A DNA stretch of 64,000 nt from UBA8231 sp036011085 (GTDB taxonomy: Bacteria; Latescibacterota; UBA2968; UBA8231): contig DASCMS010000075.1 of NCBI GenBank assembly GCA_036011085.1, positions 1 to 64,000 on the forward strand. The letters are read 5' to 3'. Shown piece after piece: positions 11,444-19,581 of this stretch. The translations under genes and the position numbers were made by a program. The notes under the pieces were generated by a model. That model was not told the DNA's origin and searched no databases. It saw only the letters and a program-made list of their open reading frames with translations. Numbering within the stretch: the stretch's first letter is position 1; each line of letters starts with the position of its first letter.

Positions 11444-11979
11444 GCTTCTACCTCCGTCACTTCGACGGGGTCCAGGCTCTGCAGGAAGGTGCGCGTTGAG
11501 CTGGCGTCATAGTTGGCGTCCTCAGACTCAACACACAGGAAGAAGCGATCCTGACTGGCACGGGCAAAGGCCGGGACATTAAAGACCGGGTGGTAGGGCT
11601 GGGGCAGGCCATTGAGCAGGAACAGACCGATCAGAGTGCCGAGGGCGGCGAACAGGATTGTCACCTCAAAAGCCACGGGGATGAACATCGGGCCGCTGTG
11701 CATTGGCCGGCCGGCAATGTTGATCGGGTAGTCGATGACGTGTACCCAGTACTGGAGACCATAGCCGCAGATCGCCCCGATCACGCCGCAGACGAAGGTG
11801 GCGATGGGGAGGTTGGTGTGCGTAAAGCCGATAGCCGCCCCCAGGCCGTGGATCGGCAGCGGTGAGTAGGCGTCGATCTTGCGGTAGCCCTCAGCATAGG
11901 TTCGCCTGGCTGCCTCGAGAAGGTCTTCGGGCTTCTCGAATTCGGCCATCATGCCATGCGGGTCCTGAGTCTTGTTCAT
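11440..11979 (-). CDS. actD: ACIII subunit ActD (DUF3341)
   Basis: A 179-residue membrane subunit with two predicted helices (about 62-82 and 100-122). The N-terminal GMMAEFEKPEDLLEAARR and IDAYSPLPIHGL sequences are the DUF3341 signature found in ActD. Its function is structural within ACIII. It is separated from actC by three bases and overlaps actE. Confidence 0.9.
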   Translation of the reverse strand: MNKTQDPHGMMAEFEKPEDLLEAARRTYAEGYRKIDAYSPLPIHGLGAAIGFTHTNLPIATFVCGVIGAICGYGLQYWVHVIDYPINIAGRPMHSGPMFIPVAFEVTILFAALGTLIGLFLLNGLPQPYHPVFNVPAFARASQDRFFLCVESEDANYDASSTRTFLQSLDPVEVTEVEA

Positions 11980-11982
11980 CGA

Positions 11983-13359
11983 TCAGTGCTTCTTGCCGAC
12001 GGGCAGCAGCGTGCGGATCTCGTGGACTGCGATCAACGGCCAGCCTCTGATAAACAGGAAGAAGAAGACAAGGAACATGCCGATCGTGCCCAGGTAGAGC
12101 ATCCAGTCCCAGAGCGTGCCCGAATACATGTCCCAGGAGGATGGCATGTAGTCGCGGTGCATGCTGCCGACGACGATGATGAAACGTTCGAGCCACATTC
12201 CCACGTTGATGAACATGCAGATGCCGAAGAGCACGAAGATGTTGTGGCGTACACGCTTCGACCACAGCAACTGCGGCACGAAGATGTTACATGTCAGCAG
12301 GGCCCAGTAGGCCTCGCCGTACGGGCCGAACATCCGGTTCTGCAGCATGAAGCTCTCATACACGCTGGCGCTGTACCAACCGATGAACTGCTCCATGAAG
12401 TAGCCGTAGCCGACGATGAGACCGGCCACCAGCATGACTTTGCCCATGTTGTCGAGATGGCGGTCGGTGATGAAGTCATGCAAGCCGTAGAGGCTCCGCA
12501 GGGGGATCATCAGAGTGAGCACCATGGCGAACCCGGCGTAGATGGCGCCAGCCACGAAGTAGGGCGGAAAAATCGTCGTGTGCCAGCCGGGGATGATGGA
12601 CACGGCAAAGTCGAAGGAGACCACCGAGTGTACGGAGAGCACCAGGGGGGTCGACAAGCCGGCCAGCATGAGCGACGCCATCTCGTAGCGTTCCCAGTGG
12701 ATGGCGGATCCGCGCCAACCCATGGAGAGCAAGCCGAAGATCCGCTGCGTGACGGCATGCTTGGCGCGGTCACGATAGGTGGCGAAGTCGGGGACCAGAC
12801 CCAGGTACCAGAAGAGCAGGGACACCGTCAGGTAGGTGGAGACGGCAAAAACGTCCCAGATCAACGGGGAGCGGAACTGCGGCCAGATGTCCATCGAGTT
12901 CGGGTACGGAAACAACCAGTAGATAGCCAGCCACGGACGGCCGGTGTGCAGGATGGGGAACATGCCGGCGCACATCACGGCGAAGATCGTCATGCCTTCC
13001 GCGGATCTGTTGATCGAGGTGCGCCACCTCTGCCGGAACAGCAGCAGCACAGCCGAGATCAGTGTGCCGGCGTGACCGATCCCGATCCACCAGACGAAGT
13101 TGATGATGGCGAAGCCCCAGGCGACGGGCACGTTCAGTCCCCAGACGCCGGTGCCTTCGTAAATGAGCCAGACGATGGCGACCTGCATCATCATCAGCAG
13201 GCCCAGGCCGAAGACGACCACGGCGAACCACTGCCACGGCGTGTGCGGCGTCAGGACGAGGGAAGTGATCTTCTCCGTGATCGACGTGTACGACGTCTGA
13301 CCCGGTCCCAGTTCTGGGGCGGGAGGCGTGTAGGGTTGGCGTTGCGGAGCCTCGGACAT
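11983..13359 (-). CDS. actC: ACIII subunit ActC (NrfD-like quinone-binding membrane subunit)
   Basis: A 458-residue NrfD/PsrC family protein with about ten predicted helices. Conserved elements are the WWIGIGHAGTLISA helix near residue 93, the AGMFPILHTGRPW turn and the SVDF-like SVVSFDFAVSIIPGWH segment. ActC carries the quinol site at the outer face and joins the membrane core to the iron-sulfur subunit ActB. The start lies seven bases after the actB stop. Confidence 0.92.
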   Translation of the reverse strand: MSEAPQRQPYTPPAPELGPGQTSYTSITEKITSLVLTPHTPWQWFAVVVFGLGLLMMMQVAIVWLIYEGTGVWGLNVPVAWGFAIINFVWWIGIGHAGTLISAVLLLFRQRWRTSINRSAEGMTIFAVMCAGMFPILHTGRPWLAIYWLFPYPNSMDIWPQFRSPLIWDVFAVSTYLTVSLLFWYLGLVPDFATYRDRAKHAVTQRIFGLLSMGWRGSAIHWERYEMASLMLAGLSTPLVLSVHSVVSFDFAVSIIPGWHTTIFPPYFVAGAIYAGFAMVLTLMIPLRSLYGLHDFITDRHLDNMGKVMLVAGLIVGYGYFMEQFIGWYSASVYESFMLQNRMFGPYGEAYWALLTCNIFVPQLLWSKRVRHNIFVLFGICMFINVGMWLERFIIVVGSMHRDYMPSSWDMYSGTLWDWMLYLGTIGMFLVFFFLFIRGWPLIAVHEIRTLLPVGKKH

Positions 13360-13366
13360 GGCCGTG

Positions 13367-16300
13367 CTAACCGATCTTCGGGTTCGGGTTCTTCACGCGT
13401 GCCAGATAGGTCGTGCGTGGCTTCATGTTGAGGTCGGTGAGAATGCCGTAGTTCAACGGCGACTTCTTCATCCGGCTCACCTGGCTGTCGGCGTCGGTGA
13501 GGTTGCCGAAGGAGATGGCTCCCGTGGGACAGGCCTGCTGGCAGGCCGTCTGCACCGCGTCACCGCCGACGCGGCCCTCGCCATTGGCAATCTTCGCCGC
13601 CACGCGAGCACTGTTGAGGCGCTGGACGCAATAGGTGCACTTCTCCATGACGCCGCGAGAGCGGACGGTCACATCGGGGTTGCGCCCCATCTTCAGTGTC
13701 TCCGTCTCACGATCAACATATTGTAGCCAGTTGAAGCGACGGACCTTGTACGGGCAGTTGTTGGAGCAGTAGCGCGTTCCCACGCAGCGATTGTAGACCA
13801 TGTCGTTCAAGCCCTCGACGCTGTGTGAGGTCGCCGTCACGGGACAGACCAACTCACAGGACGCGTTCTCACACTGCTGACACGGTATCGGCTGATGCAG
13901 GATCTCGGGGTCATCAAGATCGGAGAAGTACCGATCGATCCGAATCCACGGCATCTCGCGGCCGTTGAGGACCTCTTCCTTGCCGACGATGGGGATGTTG
14001 TTCTCGGACTGACAGCCGACGGCGCAGGCATTGCAGCCCATGCACGCCGTCAGGTCGATGGCCATGCCCCACTGGTTGGGTGCGGTGTAGTCGTGTCCGT
14101 CGTAGAGCGTGAGATCCTCGGGGAATTCATGCCCAAAGTCCTCGTGCGCAAAATGGGGATGCTCCTGGAAGTGCTGCAGGTCGCCCTGCCGGACGAGGGC
14201 GCGGCCCTCCATGCTCTGGTGATCCTGGGTACAGGCGAGCTTGACCTGATCATATGTCTTGACCACGGAAACGTCCGTCGTCGACCACGAACCGCTGGCG
14301 CTGCGGACCGCCGACGCATTGAAGCCGACGCCATCTGCCACCCGTCCGCCTCGGGTCCTGCCGAAGCCCAGGTGTGTGGTGATGACCCCGTCGGCCTGCC
14401 CCGGCACGATCCAGATGGGGGCTTCGACCTGTCCTCCGGCGGCGGCGATCCTGATGACCTGCTCGTTGCTGACGCCAAGTCGCTCCGCCATGGCCGGGCT
14501 GACGATGGCAGCGTTGTCCCAGGTGAGTTTGTGTACCGGTCGTGGGGTTTCCTGCAGCCAGCCGTTGTTGCTGTTGGCGCCTGCCCCGAGGAACGGATCG
14601 GGACGCAAGGCGAACTCGATGTCGGACTCCGGATCAAGGCTGGTGCCAAAACCGGCACGCAGGCGAAGAGAGCGCACCTGCACAGCACGATCGTCAAGAG
14701 ATGTGCCGGGAATGGCTCCGTCATGCAGGGCTTTCTGCCAGGTGGTGTCGAAGTCGCTGTCGTTGGCGAACAGCGGATCGCCAGCCCAACGCTCCTTGAC
14801 CATGTCGACAACCGGCTTGCCGGAGTTGCCACCGATGACCGCCACGACTTCGTGTGCCGAGCGTGTCGGATAGAGCGGGTGGATCAGGGGCTGCACGATG
14901 GTCACGGTGCCATCGTGAGCGCGCAGGTCGCTCCAGGATTCGAGAAAATGTGACTGCGGTACATGCCAGTGACACAGCTGCGCCGTCTCATCTTCGTAGG
15001 CCCCGACATGGGCCCGGAGTGTGACCTTGTCCATCGCCGCGGAGAAGCCGAGTTCGGCGGGAGCGGCAAAGACGGGATTGCTGCCGATGATCAGCAGCAG
15101 TTCCACCTGTCCGGCCTTCATGTCCAACACCAGATCACGCAGGTCGGCGGCATGATCGGCGGGGGATATCTCGACGGGTTCGGTGTGGTGAACCGTCCGC
15201 CCCGTGTTGCCGAGCTTCTGATTGATGGCATGGGCCAGAGCGTGCAAGGCGGAGGATTGATGCGGGCCGACGATGACGGCACTGGCACCGCGGTGGGCCT
15301 CCAGGTCACCGGCGACGGCCGCGACCCAACCGGCGGCGTCATCGAAACCGTGGTCACCCCCCTCGAACTGAACATCGACACCTAGGCGGCCGGCAAGTGC
15401 AGCGGCCATGGCTTCGAGGCCACCGCTGTCGAGGGCAAGGCGGTGATCGGCGATGCTGCCGGTGGAAGAGGGCGATGTCTCGGCCACGTAGAGGCGGTTG
15501 GGGATCGCCGCCGCCGGACCGTGGAGCGCCTCTGTACGTCGCCGCATGAAGTCGCGGGCGTAGCGCATGGCCGCCGGGCCCTCGAGAAAGAGATCGGCGT
15601 CCAGGCTGAGTACGACATCGGCCCGGGACAGATCGTAGTAGGTGTTGACGGATTCGCCGAACGCCTGGCGCGAACCCAGTTCCGCACCGTCGCCACGAGT
15701 GGGATCGAACTGATGCCAGCGGGCTTCGGGCATGGAGCGCAGAATGTTCTGCAGCTGAGCTCCCAGGGTCGGTGAGGTGACCGAGCCGGTCAGGATGCGC
15801 AGGCCGGCGCCTTTTTCCGCCTGCAGGCTGGCCAGAGTCGGGGCAAGGCCCTGGATGAAACCGCCCCAGGTTGAGATGCGACCCGCATTCTTGACCGTCT
15901 GCGAACGGTCGGGATCATAGAGATCGAGGATGGAGGCCTGAACTGTGGGGTGTGTCGCCCCGAGGCTGGCCGGGTGTTCGGGATTGCCATCCAACTTGGT
16001 CGGCCGACCCATGTGGCTCTCGGCGAGAAGCCCCACCGCAAGGCCGCCCACGGCCGCAGCCGTGGCATAGTACAGAGGCCGGCCGGGGAGGGCGTTTTCG
16101 GGGGCCCGAATCCAGGGGACGATCTTCTCCTCCGGCTGAATCGTGCAACCGGTGAGCCCACCGAAAGCCAGCGAGGCACTCATGAGCTTCAGGAAGTTGC
16201 GGCGGCTGAAGCCATCGCTCCAGGTTGAGGCGTCTTCTGGGAACTCCTGGTGGAGGAGCTCCCTGAATTCGGTACTGTCGGCCAGTTCGTCGAGACTACG

Positions 16301-16411
16301 CCAGTACTGCTGGCCGGAACGACCCGACAGCGTCTTGCGCAGCTGCGGCAGATCGAGCCGCTTGCGGGACGGCTTGGCGATGGATTCGGTCACAGGTGAC
16401 ACACCGAGCAA
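13367..16411 (-). CDS. actB: ACIII iron-sulfur subunit ActB (fused molybdopterin-like and ferredoxin domains)
   Basis: A 1014-residue extracytoplasmic subunit. A twin-arginine signal (SRRNFLKLMSASLAFGG) occurs near residue 70, with a following Cys (GLTGC) that may be lipidated. The central 650 residues resemble molybdopterin oxidoreductases, but ActB proteins bind no Mo cofactor. The C-terminal quarter has four cysteine clusters for Fe-S centres: CMGCNACAVGC, CQQCENASCELVCP, CVGTRYCSNNCP with CTYC, and CQQACP. Electrons from ActC quinol pass through these clusters to the hemes of ActA and ActE. Full length, with no frameshift. Confidence 0.93.
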   Translation of the reverse strand: MLGVSPVTESIAKPSRKRLDLPQLRKTLSGRSGQQYWRSLDELADSTEFRELLHQEFPEDASTWSDGFSRRNFLKLMSASLAFGGLTGCTIQPEEKIVPWIRAPENALPGRPLYYATAAAVGGLAVGLLAESHMGRPTKLDGNPEHPASLGATHPTVQASILDLYDPDRSQTVKNAGRISTWGGFIQGLAPTLASLQAEKGAGLRILTGSVTSPTLGAQLQNILRSMPEARWHQFDPTRGDGAELGSRQAFGESVNTYYDLSRADVVLSLDADLFLEGPAAMRYARDFMRRRTEALHGPAAAIPNRLYVAETSPSSTGSIADHRLALDSGGLEAMAAALAGRLGVDVQFEGGDHGFDDAAGWVAAVAGDLEAHRGASAVIVGPHQSSALHALAHAINQKLGNTGRTVHHTEPVEISPADHAADLRDLVLDMKAGQVELLLIIGSNPVFAAPAELGFSAAMDKVTLRAHVGAYEDETAQLCHWHVPQSHFLESWSDLRAHDGTVTIVQPLIHPLYPTRSAHEVVAVIGGNSGKPVVDMVKERWAGDPLFANDSDFDTTWQKALHDGAIPGTSLDDRAVQVRSLRLRAGFGTSLDPESDIEFALRPDPFLGAGANSNNGWLQETPRPVHKLTWDNAAIVSPAMAERLGVSNEQVIRIAAAGGQVEAPIWIVPGQADGVITTHLGFGRTRGGRVADGVGFNASAVRSASGSWSTTDVSVVKTYDQVKLACTQDHQSMEGRALVRQGDLQHFQEHPHFAHEDFGHEFPEDLTLYDGHDYTAPNQWGMAIDLTACMGCNACAVGCQSENNIPIVGKEEVLNGREMPWIRIDRYFSDLDDPEILHQPIPCQQCENASCELVCPVTATSHSVEGLNDMVYNRCVGTRYCSNNCPYKVRRFNWLQYVDRETETLKMGRNPDVTVRSRGVMEKCTYCVQRLNSARVAAKIANGEGRVGGDAVQTACQQACPTGAISFGNLTDADSQVSRMKKSPLNYGILTDLNMKPRTTYLARVKNPNPKIG

Positions 16412-17046
16412 TCAGAGAGTTGGGAAACGCGCACGTCGTATTCCTCCACGAGCTGCCGCCCCAGTGCCTCCTGGTCCTCCGGCGCCTCCCAGTTCACGTC
16501 GAACACGCGGTCACGCGGCCGGATGAACTGTGCGGGGTCGCGGTGGCAGGAGAGACACCATTCCATGTTCAGCGTCTCGGATTTCATCATCAGCGGCAGC
16601 TGGTCGATGGCACCATGGCAAGTGGTACAGCCGATCCCTTTGGCCACGTGGATATTGTGTCTGAAGTAGACGAAGTCCGGCAGGTCGTGTACTCGCGTCC
16701 ACTGCAGGGGGAGGTCATCCCGGAAAGCGGCTCGAACCGGTTCGAGCACCGGCGCCTCGGTCCAGATGAGCGAATGGCAGGTCATACAGGTTTCCACCGG
16801 AGGAATGCCGGCGAAAGCCGATGTCTCGACACTGGTGTGGCAATAGCGGCAGTCGATGCCCATCCCCGTAACATGGTGCTTATGAGAAAATGGCACGGGT
16901 TGATCGAGAGACACACCGACGCCGCTCACGTAGTCGAGTCGGTTGATGTTCAGCAGGATGCTGAGCAAGCCACCGACCACCCCGACAGCGGCGATGATCG
17001 AAAACTTCGCGACCCAGTTGATGCTTCGAGGAAAAACCTGCGCCAT
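16390..17046 (-). CDS. actA: ACIII multiheme cytochrome c subunit ActA
   Basis: A 218-residue pentaheme cytochrome c and first gene of the operon. One N-terminal helix (about 14-32) anchors it. Five CxxCH sites are visible: C66-H70, C87-H91, C140-H144, C164-H168 and C213-H217, the last one residue from the C-terminus. Extra His residues (SHKHH, FRHNIHV) can supply the sixth ligands. The gene overlaps the actB start by 22 bases. Confidence 0.93.
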   Translation of the reverse strand: MAQVFPRSINWVAKFSIIAAVGVVGGLLSILLNINRLDYVSGVGVSLDQPVPFSHKHHVTGMGIDCRYCHTSVETSAFAGIPPVETCMTCHSLIWTEAPVLEPVRAAFRDDLPLQWTRVHDLPDFVYFRHNIHVAKGIGCTTCHGAIDQLPLMMKSETLNMEWCLSCHRDPAQFIRPRDRVFDVNWEAPEDQEALGRQLVEEYDVRVSQLSDCSVCHL

Positions 17047-17196
17047 CTACGCACACTCAGAGAAGGTCACGGGGCCTGCAGGCGCCAACAGAGCAGGAGG
17101 TCCCGAGGTCTGATAAGGAAAACGGTTGTCGGTTGCCTGAATCTTCGGGGAGCCACGCACTCGCGTGGTAGGTCGAACGACGCTTGGACGCCTGAA

Positions 17197-17222
17197 GGTA
17201 TAGCCTTTTTTACGGGTGTCAA
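17197..17222 (-). promoter_or_regulatory. Putative act operon promoter
   Basis: On the minus strand a consensus TTGACA (17222-17217) is followed by TATACC (17202-17197) after only 14 bases. The short spacing weakens the call and may mean that an activator is needed. The leader to actA would be about 145 bases. Confidence 0.4.
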
Positions 17223-17236
17223 CAGTTCTGCCGGCA

Positions 17237-17295
17237 TTTTGTCGGGGCGATTAACGCACTGTTTTTTAGTCGCTTCCCTGCCTTTTGTCGGGGCG
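17237..17295 (+). repeat. 13-base direct repeat pair in act/tRNA-Arg intergenic region
   Basis: TTTTGTCGGGGCG occurs at 17237-17249 and again at 17283-17295, 46 bases apart. Both copies are preceded by CTGCC with a small offset, so either a local duplication or a pair of protein-binding sites is possible. Confidence 0.6.
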
Positions 17296-17313
17296 GTGGC
17301 GAGGACTGGTTTC

Positions 17314-17342
17314 TTGACCGTCGCACACAGCTATTCTATACT
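17314..17342 (+). promoter_or_regulatory. Sigma-70 type promoter of tRNA-Arg
   Basis: TTGACC at 17314-17319 and TATACT at 17337-17342 are separated by exactly 17 bases, close to the vegetative consensus. Transcription would begin about 40 bases before the mature tRNA. Confidence 0.8.
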
Positions 17343-17390
17343 AGAACGTTTGATCTGATTCGTGTTCCCGGTGGTGGAGAGCCAAAAAGA

Positions 17391-17465
17391 GCCCCTGTAG
17401 TTAAACGGATATAACGGAGGATTCCTAATCCTCAATTCTGGGTTCAATTCCCGGCAGGGGTACCA
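17391..17465 (+). tRNA. tRNA-Arg (anticodon CCU)
   Basis: A 75-base tRNA with CCA encoded. The acceptor arm pairs GCCCCTG with CAGGGGT, the anticodon stem GAGGA/TCCTC encloses loop TTCCTAA with anticodon CCT, and the T arm reads CTGGG-TTCAATT-CCCGG. It decodes AGG. No integrase or duplicated tRNA end is nearby. Confidence 0.95.
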
Positions 17466-17513
17466 CCGTCGCCCCCTCCGGCGTTTCGCTGGAAGCCCTG
17501 GCAACGGGGGGGG

Positions 17514-18236
17514 ATGACCGAAACCGACAGGCCACCTGACGACCCTGACTTCCGTCAGAGCCAGCCGACGCCGCAGCCGGTGACGGTGGCAGAAGTCGAG
17601 GAGTTGCTCGGCCAGCATCGTGAGTGGCTCGAATCGAAGGCACAGGCCGGGCAGCGGGCATCCTTCCATCGAGCTCTGCTCCAGGATGCCTACCTGCAGG
17701 GGGCGGACCTTCGTGGGGCCGACTTCAGCCAGGCCGTTCTGCAGGGGGCCGAACTGCAGAATGCCAACCTCTACCGGGCGAATCTGAGTCAGGCCAACCT
17801 TCAGGGCTCCAGTCTGCAACGCAGCCGATTGCGTGAAGCCACACTGGAGGGGGCTCATCTGATCGGAGCCAATCTGCAGGAGGCGGATCTGCGCCATGCC
17901 GTCCTGGTCCGGGCCGACCTGCGCGATGCAGATCTGCTCGAAGCGCGGCTCAGCAATGCCGACCTGTCCACGGCCTTCTGTAAGGGTGCAAACTTCTTCA
18001 TGGCAGATCTGAGCAGCGCCAACTGCACCGAGACAAACCTCCAGGAGGCCAACCTGCGGCTGGCCCAGGTACAGGACGCCAAGCTCGCCGGGGCGGAGTT
18101 TCGCGGGGGCCTGCTGCATGCTGCCGATTTTCTCGACGCCCTCGGCCTGACCATGAGACAGGCGACGGAAGGCGAAGTGGACGGCCGCACCCGCTGGCCG
18201 ACCTATCTGCGTGACGAGATCCCCACGGGGGCCTAG
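17514..18236 (+). CDS. Pentapeptide repeat protein
   Basis: A 240-residue protein whose residues 55-205 are tandem A(D/N)LxX pentapeptides (for example LQGADLRGADFSQAVLQGAE), which fold as a right-handed quadrilateral beta-helix. The N-terminal 45 residues are polar with a short helix, and the C-terminal 35 form a non-repeat cap. No signal peptide or membrane helix is seen, so it is cytoplasmic. Some relatives mimic DNA and protect gyrase, but no specific function can be assigned. The ATG follows a run of G that can act as ribosome site. The gene ends five bases from a convergent symporter gene. Confidence 0.85.
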   Translation: MTETDRPPDDPDFRQSQPTPQPVTVAEVEELLGQHREWLESKAQAGQRASFHRALLQDAYLQGADLRGADFSQAVLQGAELQNANLYRANLSQANLQGSSLQRSRLREATLEGAHLIGANLQEADLRHAVLVRADLRDADLLEARLSNADLSTAFCKGANFFMADLSSANCTETNLQEANLRLAQVQDAKLAGAEFRGGLLHAADFLDALGLTMRQATEGEVDGRTRWPTYLRDEIPTGA

Positions 18237-18241
18237 CTGGC

Positions 18242-19486
18242 CTACCTGGTCGCCTGGGGGGCCTCCCCTTCGAAGTGAGCGACGATGGCAGCACCGCATG
18301 AATCGCTCCATACGTTGACCGTGGTGCGACACATGTCGAGGATCCGGTCGACGGCCAGAATCAACCCCACACCCTCCAATGGCAGACCGACGGCGGTGAG
18401 GATGACCGAGATCATGACGAGGCCGGCCATGGGGATGCCAGCGGCACCGATGGAGGCCAGCAGGGCGGTGACGACGACGAGGAACTGCTGGGCGAAACTC
18501 AACTCGAACCCGTAGTACTGGGCGATGAACATGGCGGCGACGCATTCATAGAGTGCCGTGCCATCCATGTTGACGGTGGCGCCGAGGGGGGCGACAAAGC
18601 TGGTCACCCGGTTCGATACACCGGCACGATTCTCGAGAGAGTCCATCGTCAACGGCAGCGTCGCCGAGGAGGATGAGGTGGAAAACGCCGTCATCAGAGC
18701 GGGCGACATGGCCTGGGCATGCCGCAACGGCTGCAGCCGGCCGACGACGAAAAGCAGCAAGGGCAGCGTCACGGCGCCGTGCACGAGGAGGCCGAGGAAT
18801 ACGGTCAGGGCGTAGATTCCAAGCCCTGAGAACACTTCGAGCCCCGTGGTGGCCACGGTACGGGCCACGAGGGCGAAGATGCCGAGGGGGGCAAAGGCCA
18901 GGACGAAGTGAGTGATTCTCATCATCACTGCGAAGGCACCCTGAAAGAACGATTCGAGAGGCTGTCGCACGGGGTCGGGAACACGGGAGAGAAAGACGCC
19001 GAAAAGCAACGCGAAGATGATGATCTGCAGCATGTCGCCGTCAGCCATCGAGGCGATGGGGTTCGTCGGCACCATATCCGTCACCAGGCGCACCAGGGCC
19101 TGCCACGGGGAGGACCCGAAACGCTCAATCGAACCGGCCAGCTTCTCCGGCTGCGCCTGCAGACCGAGGACCGCGCCCACGCCGGGGCGCAACAGGTTGA
19201 CGAGCATGAGGCCGGTGACGATGGCCAGCAGGCTCGAGACGGTGTAGAAGATGAGTGTCTTGGCACCCAGGCGGCCCATGTTTCCGGAGGCGCCAAGCCC
19301 TGAGACGCCGCAGACGATCGATGTCAGGATGAGGGGCACGATCACCATACGCAGGGCCCTGAGGAACAGGTCGCCCATGAACGACACGACCAGTATGCTG
19401 TCGCCCAGAACTAGGCCCCCGAGAGCGCCGAGGACCAGGGCCGTCAGGATCTGCCAGTGCAGAGGAAATCGAAGCAATCGAAGCAC
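18242..19486 (-). CDS. Dicarboxylate/amino acid:cation symporter (GltP/DctA family)
   Basis: A 414-residue secondary transporter that would import glutamate, aspartate or C4-dicarboxylates with Na+ or H+. Family signatures are the Ser-rich hairpin in TAFSTSSSSATLPLTMDS, the NMDGTALYE motif in helix 7 and the IPMAGLVMISVIL hairpin near the end. GTG 19486 (LRLLRFPLHWQ) is chosen because the first membrane helix begins 10 residues later; the frame is open further upstream, but that part has no transporter character. The start region is divergent from cysS. Confidence 0.88.
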   Translation of the reverse strand: MLRLLRFPLHWQILTALVLGALGGLVLGDSILVVSFMGDLFLRALRMVIVPLILTSIVCGVSGLGASGNMGRLGAKTLIFYTVSSLLAIVTGLMLVNLLRPGVGAVLGLQAQPEKLAGSIERFGSSPWQALVRLVTDMVPTNPIASMADGDMLQIIIFALLFGVFLSRVPDPVRQPLESFFQGAFAVMMRITHFVLAFAPLGIFALVARTVATTGLEVFSGLGIYALTVFLGLLVHGAVTLPLLLFVVGRLQPLRHAQAMSPALMTAFSTSSSSATLPLTMDSLENRAGVSNRVTSFVAPLGATVNMDGTALYECVAAMFIAQYYGFELSFAQQFLVVVTALLASIGAAGIPMAGLVMISVILTAVGLPLEGVGLILAVDRILDMCRTTVNVWSDSCGAAIVAHFEGEAPQATR

Positions 19487-19581
19487 GGGAATCCGTTTCT
19501 GTGAAAGACATCGACAAGGAGTCGACGAGAGGTCACAACTCCGTGTCGGCGAACCTAACGCCAGCCATCGATCGTGAGCAA

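Larger units (their letters stand above)
17047..17390. other. Divergent intergenic region between act operon and tRNA-Arg
   Basis: No open frame here looks coding. The 344 bases hold the act-operon promoter candidate, a T-rich stretch, two copies of a 13-base direct repeat (TTTTGTCGGGGCG) and the tRNA promoter. It is noticeably more AT-rich than its surroundings. Confidence 0.6.

Noticed and set aside
11956..13431. 491-codon plus-strand frame opposite actC/actD
   Set aside because: Shadow of membrane-protein genes; no domain and extreme charge.
17391..17465. tRNA-Arg as an integration site
   Set aside because: No duplicated 3' end, integrase or excisionase is found near it; the neighbouring genes are ordinary.
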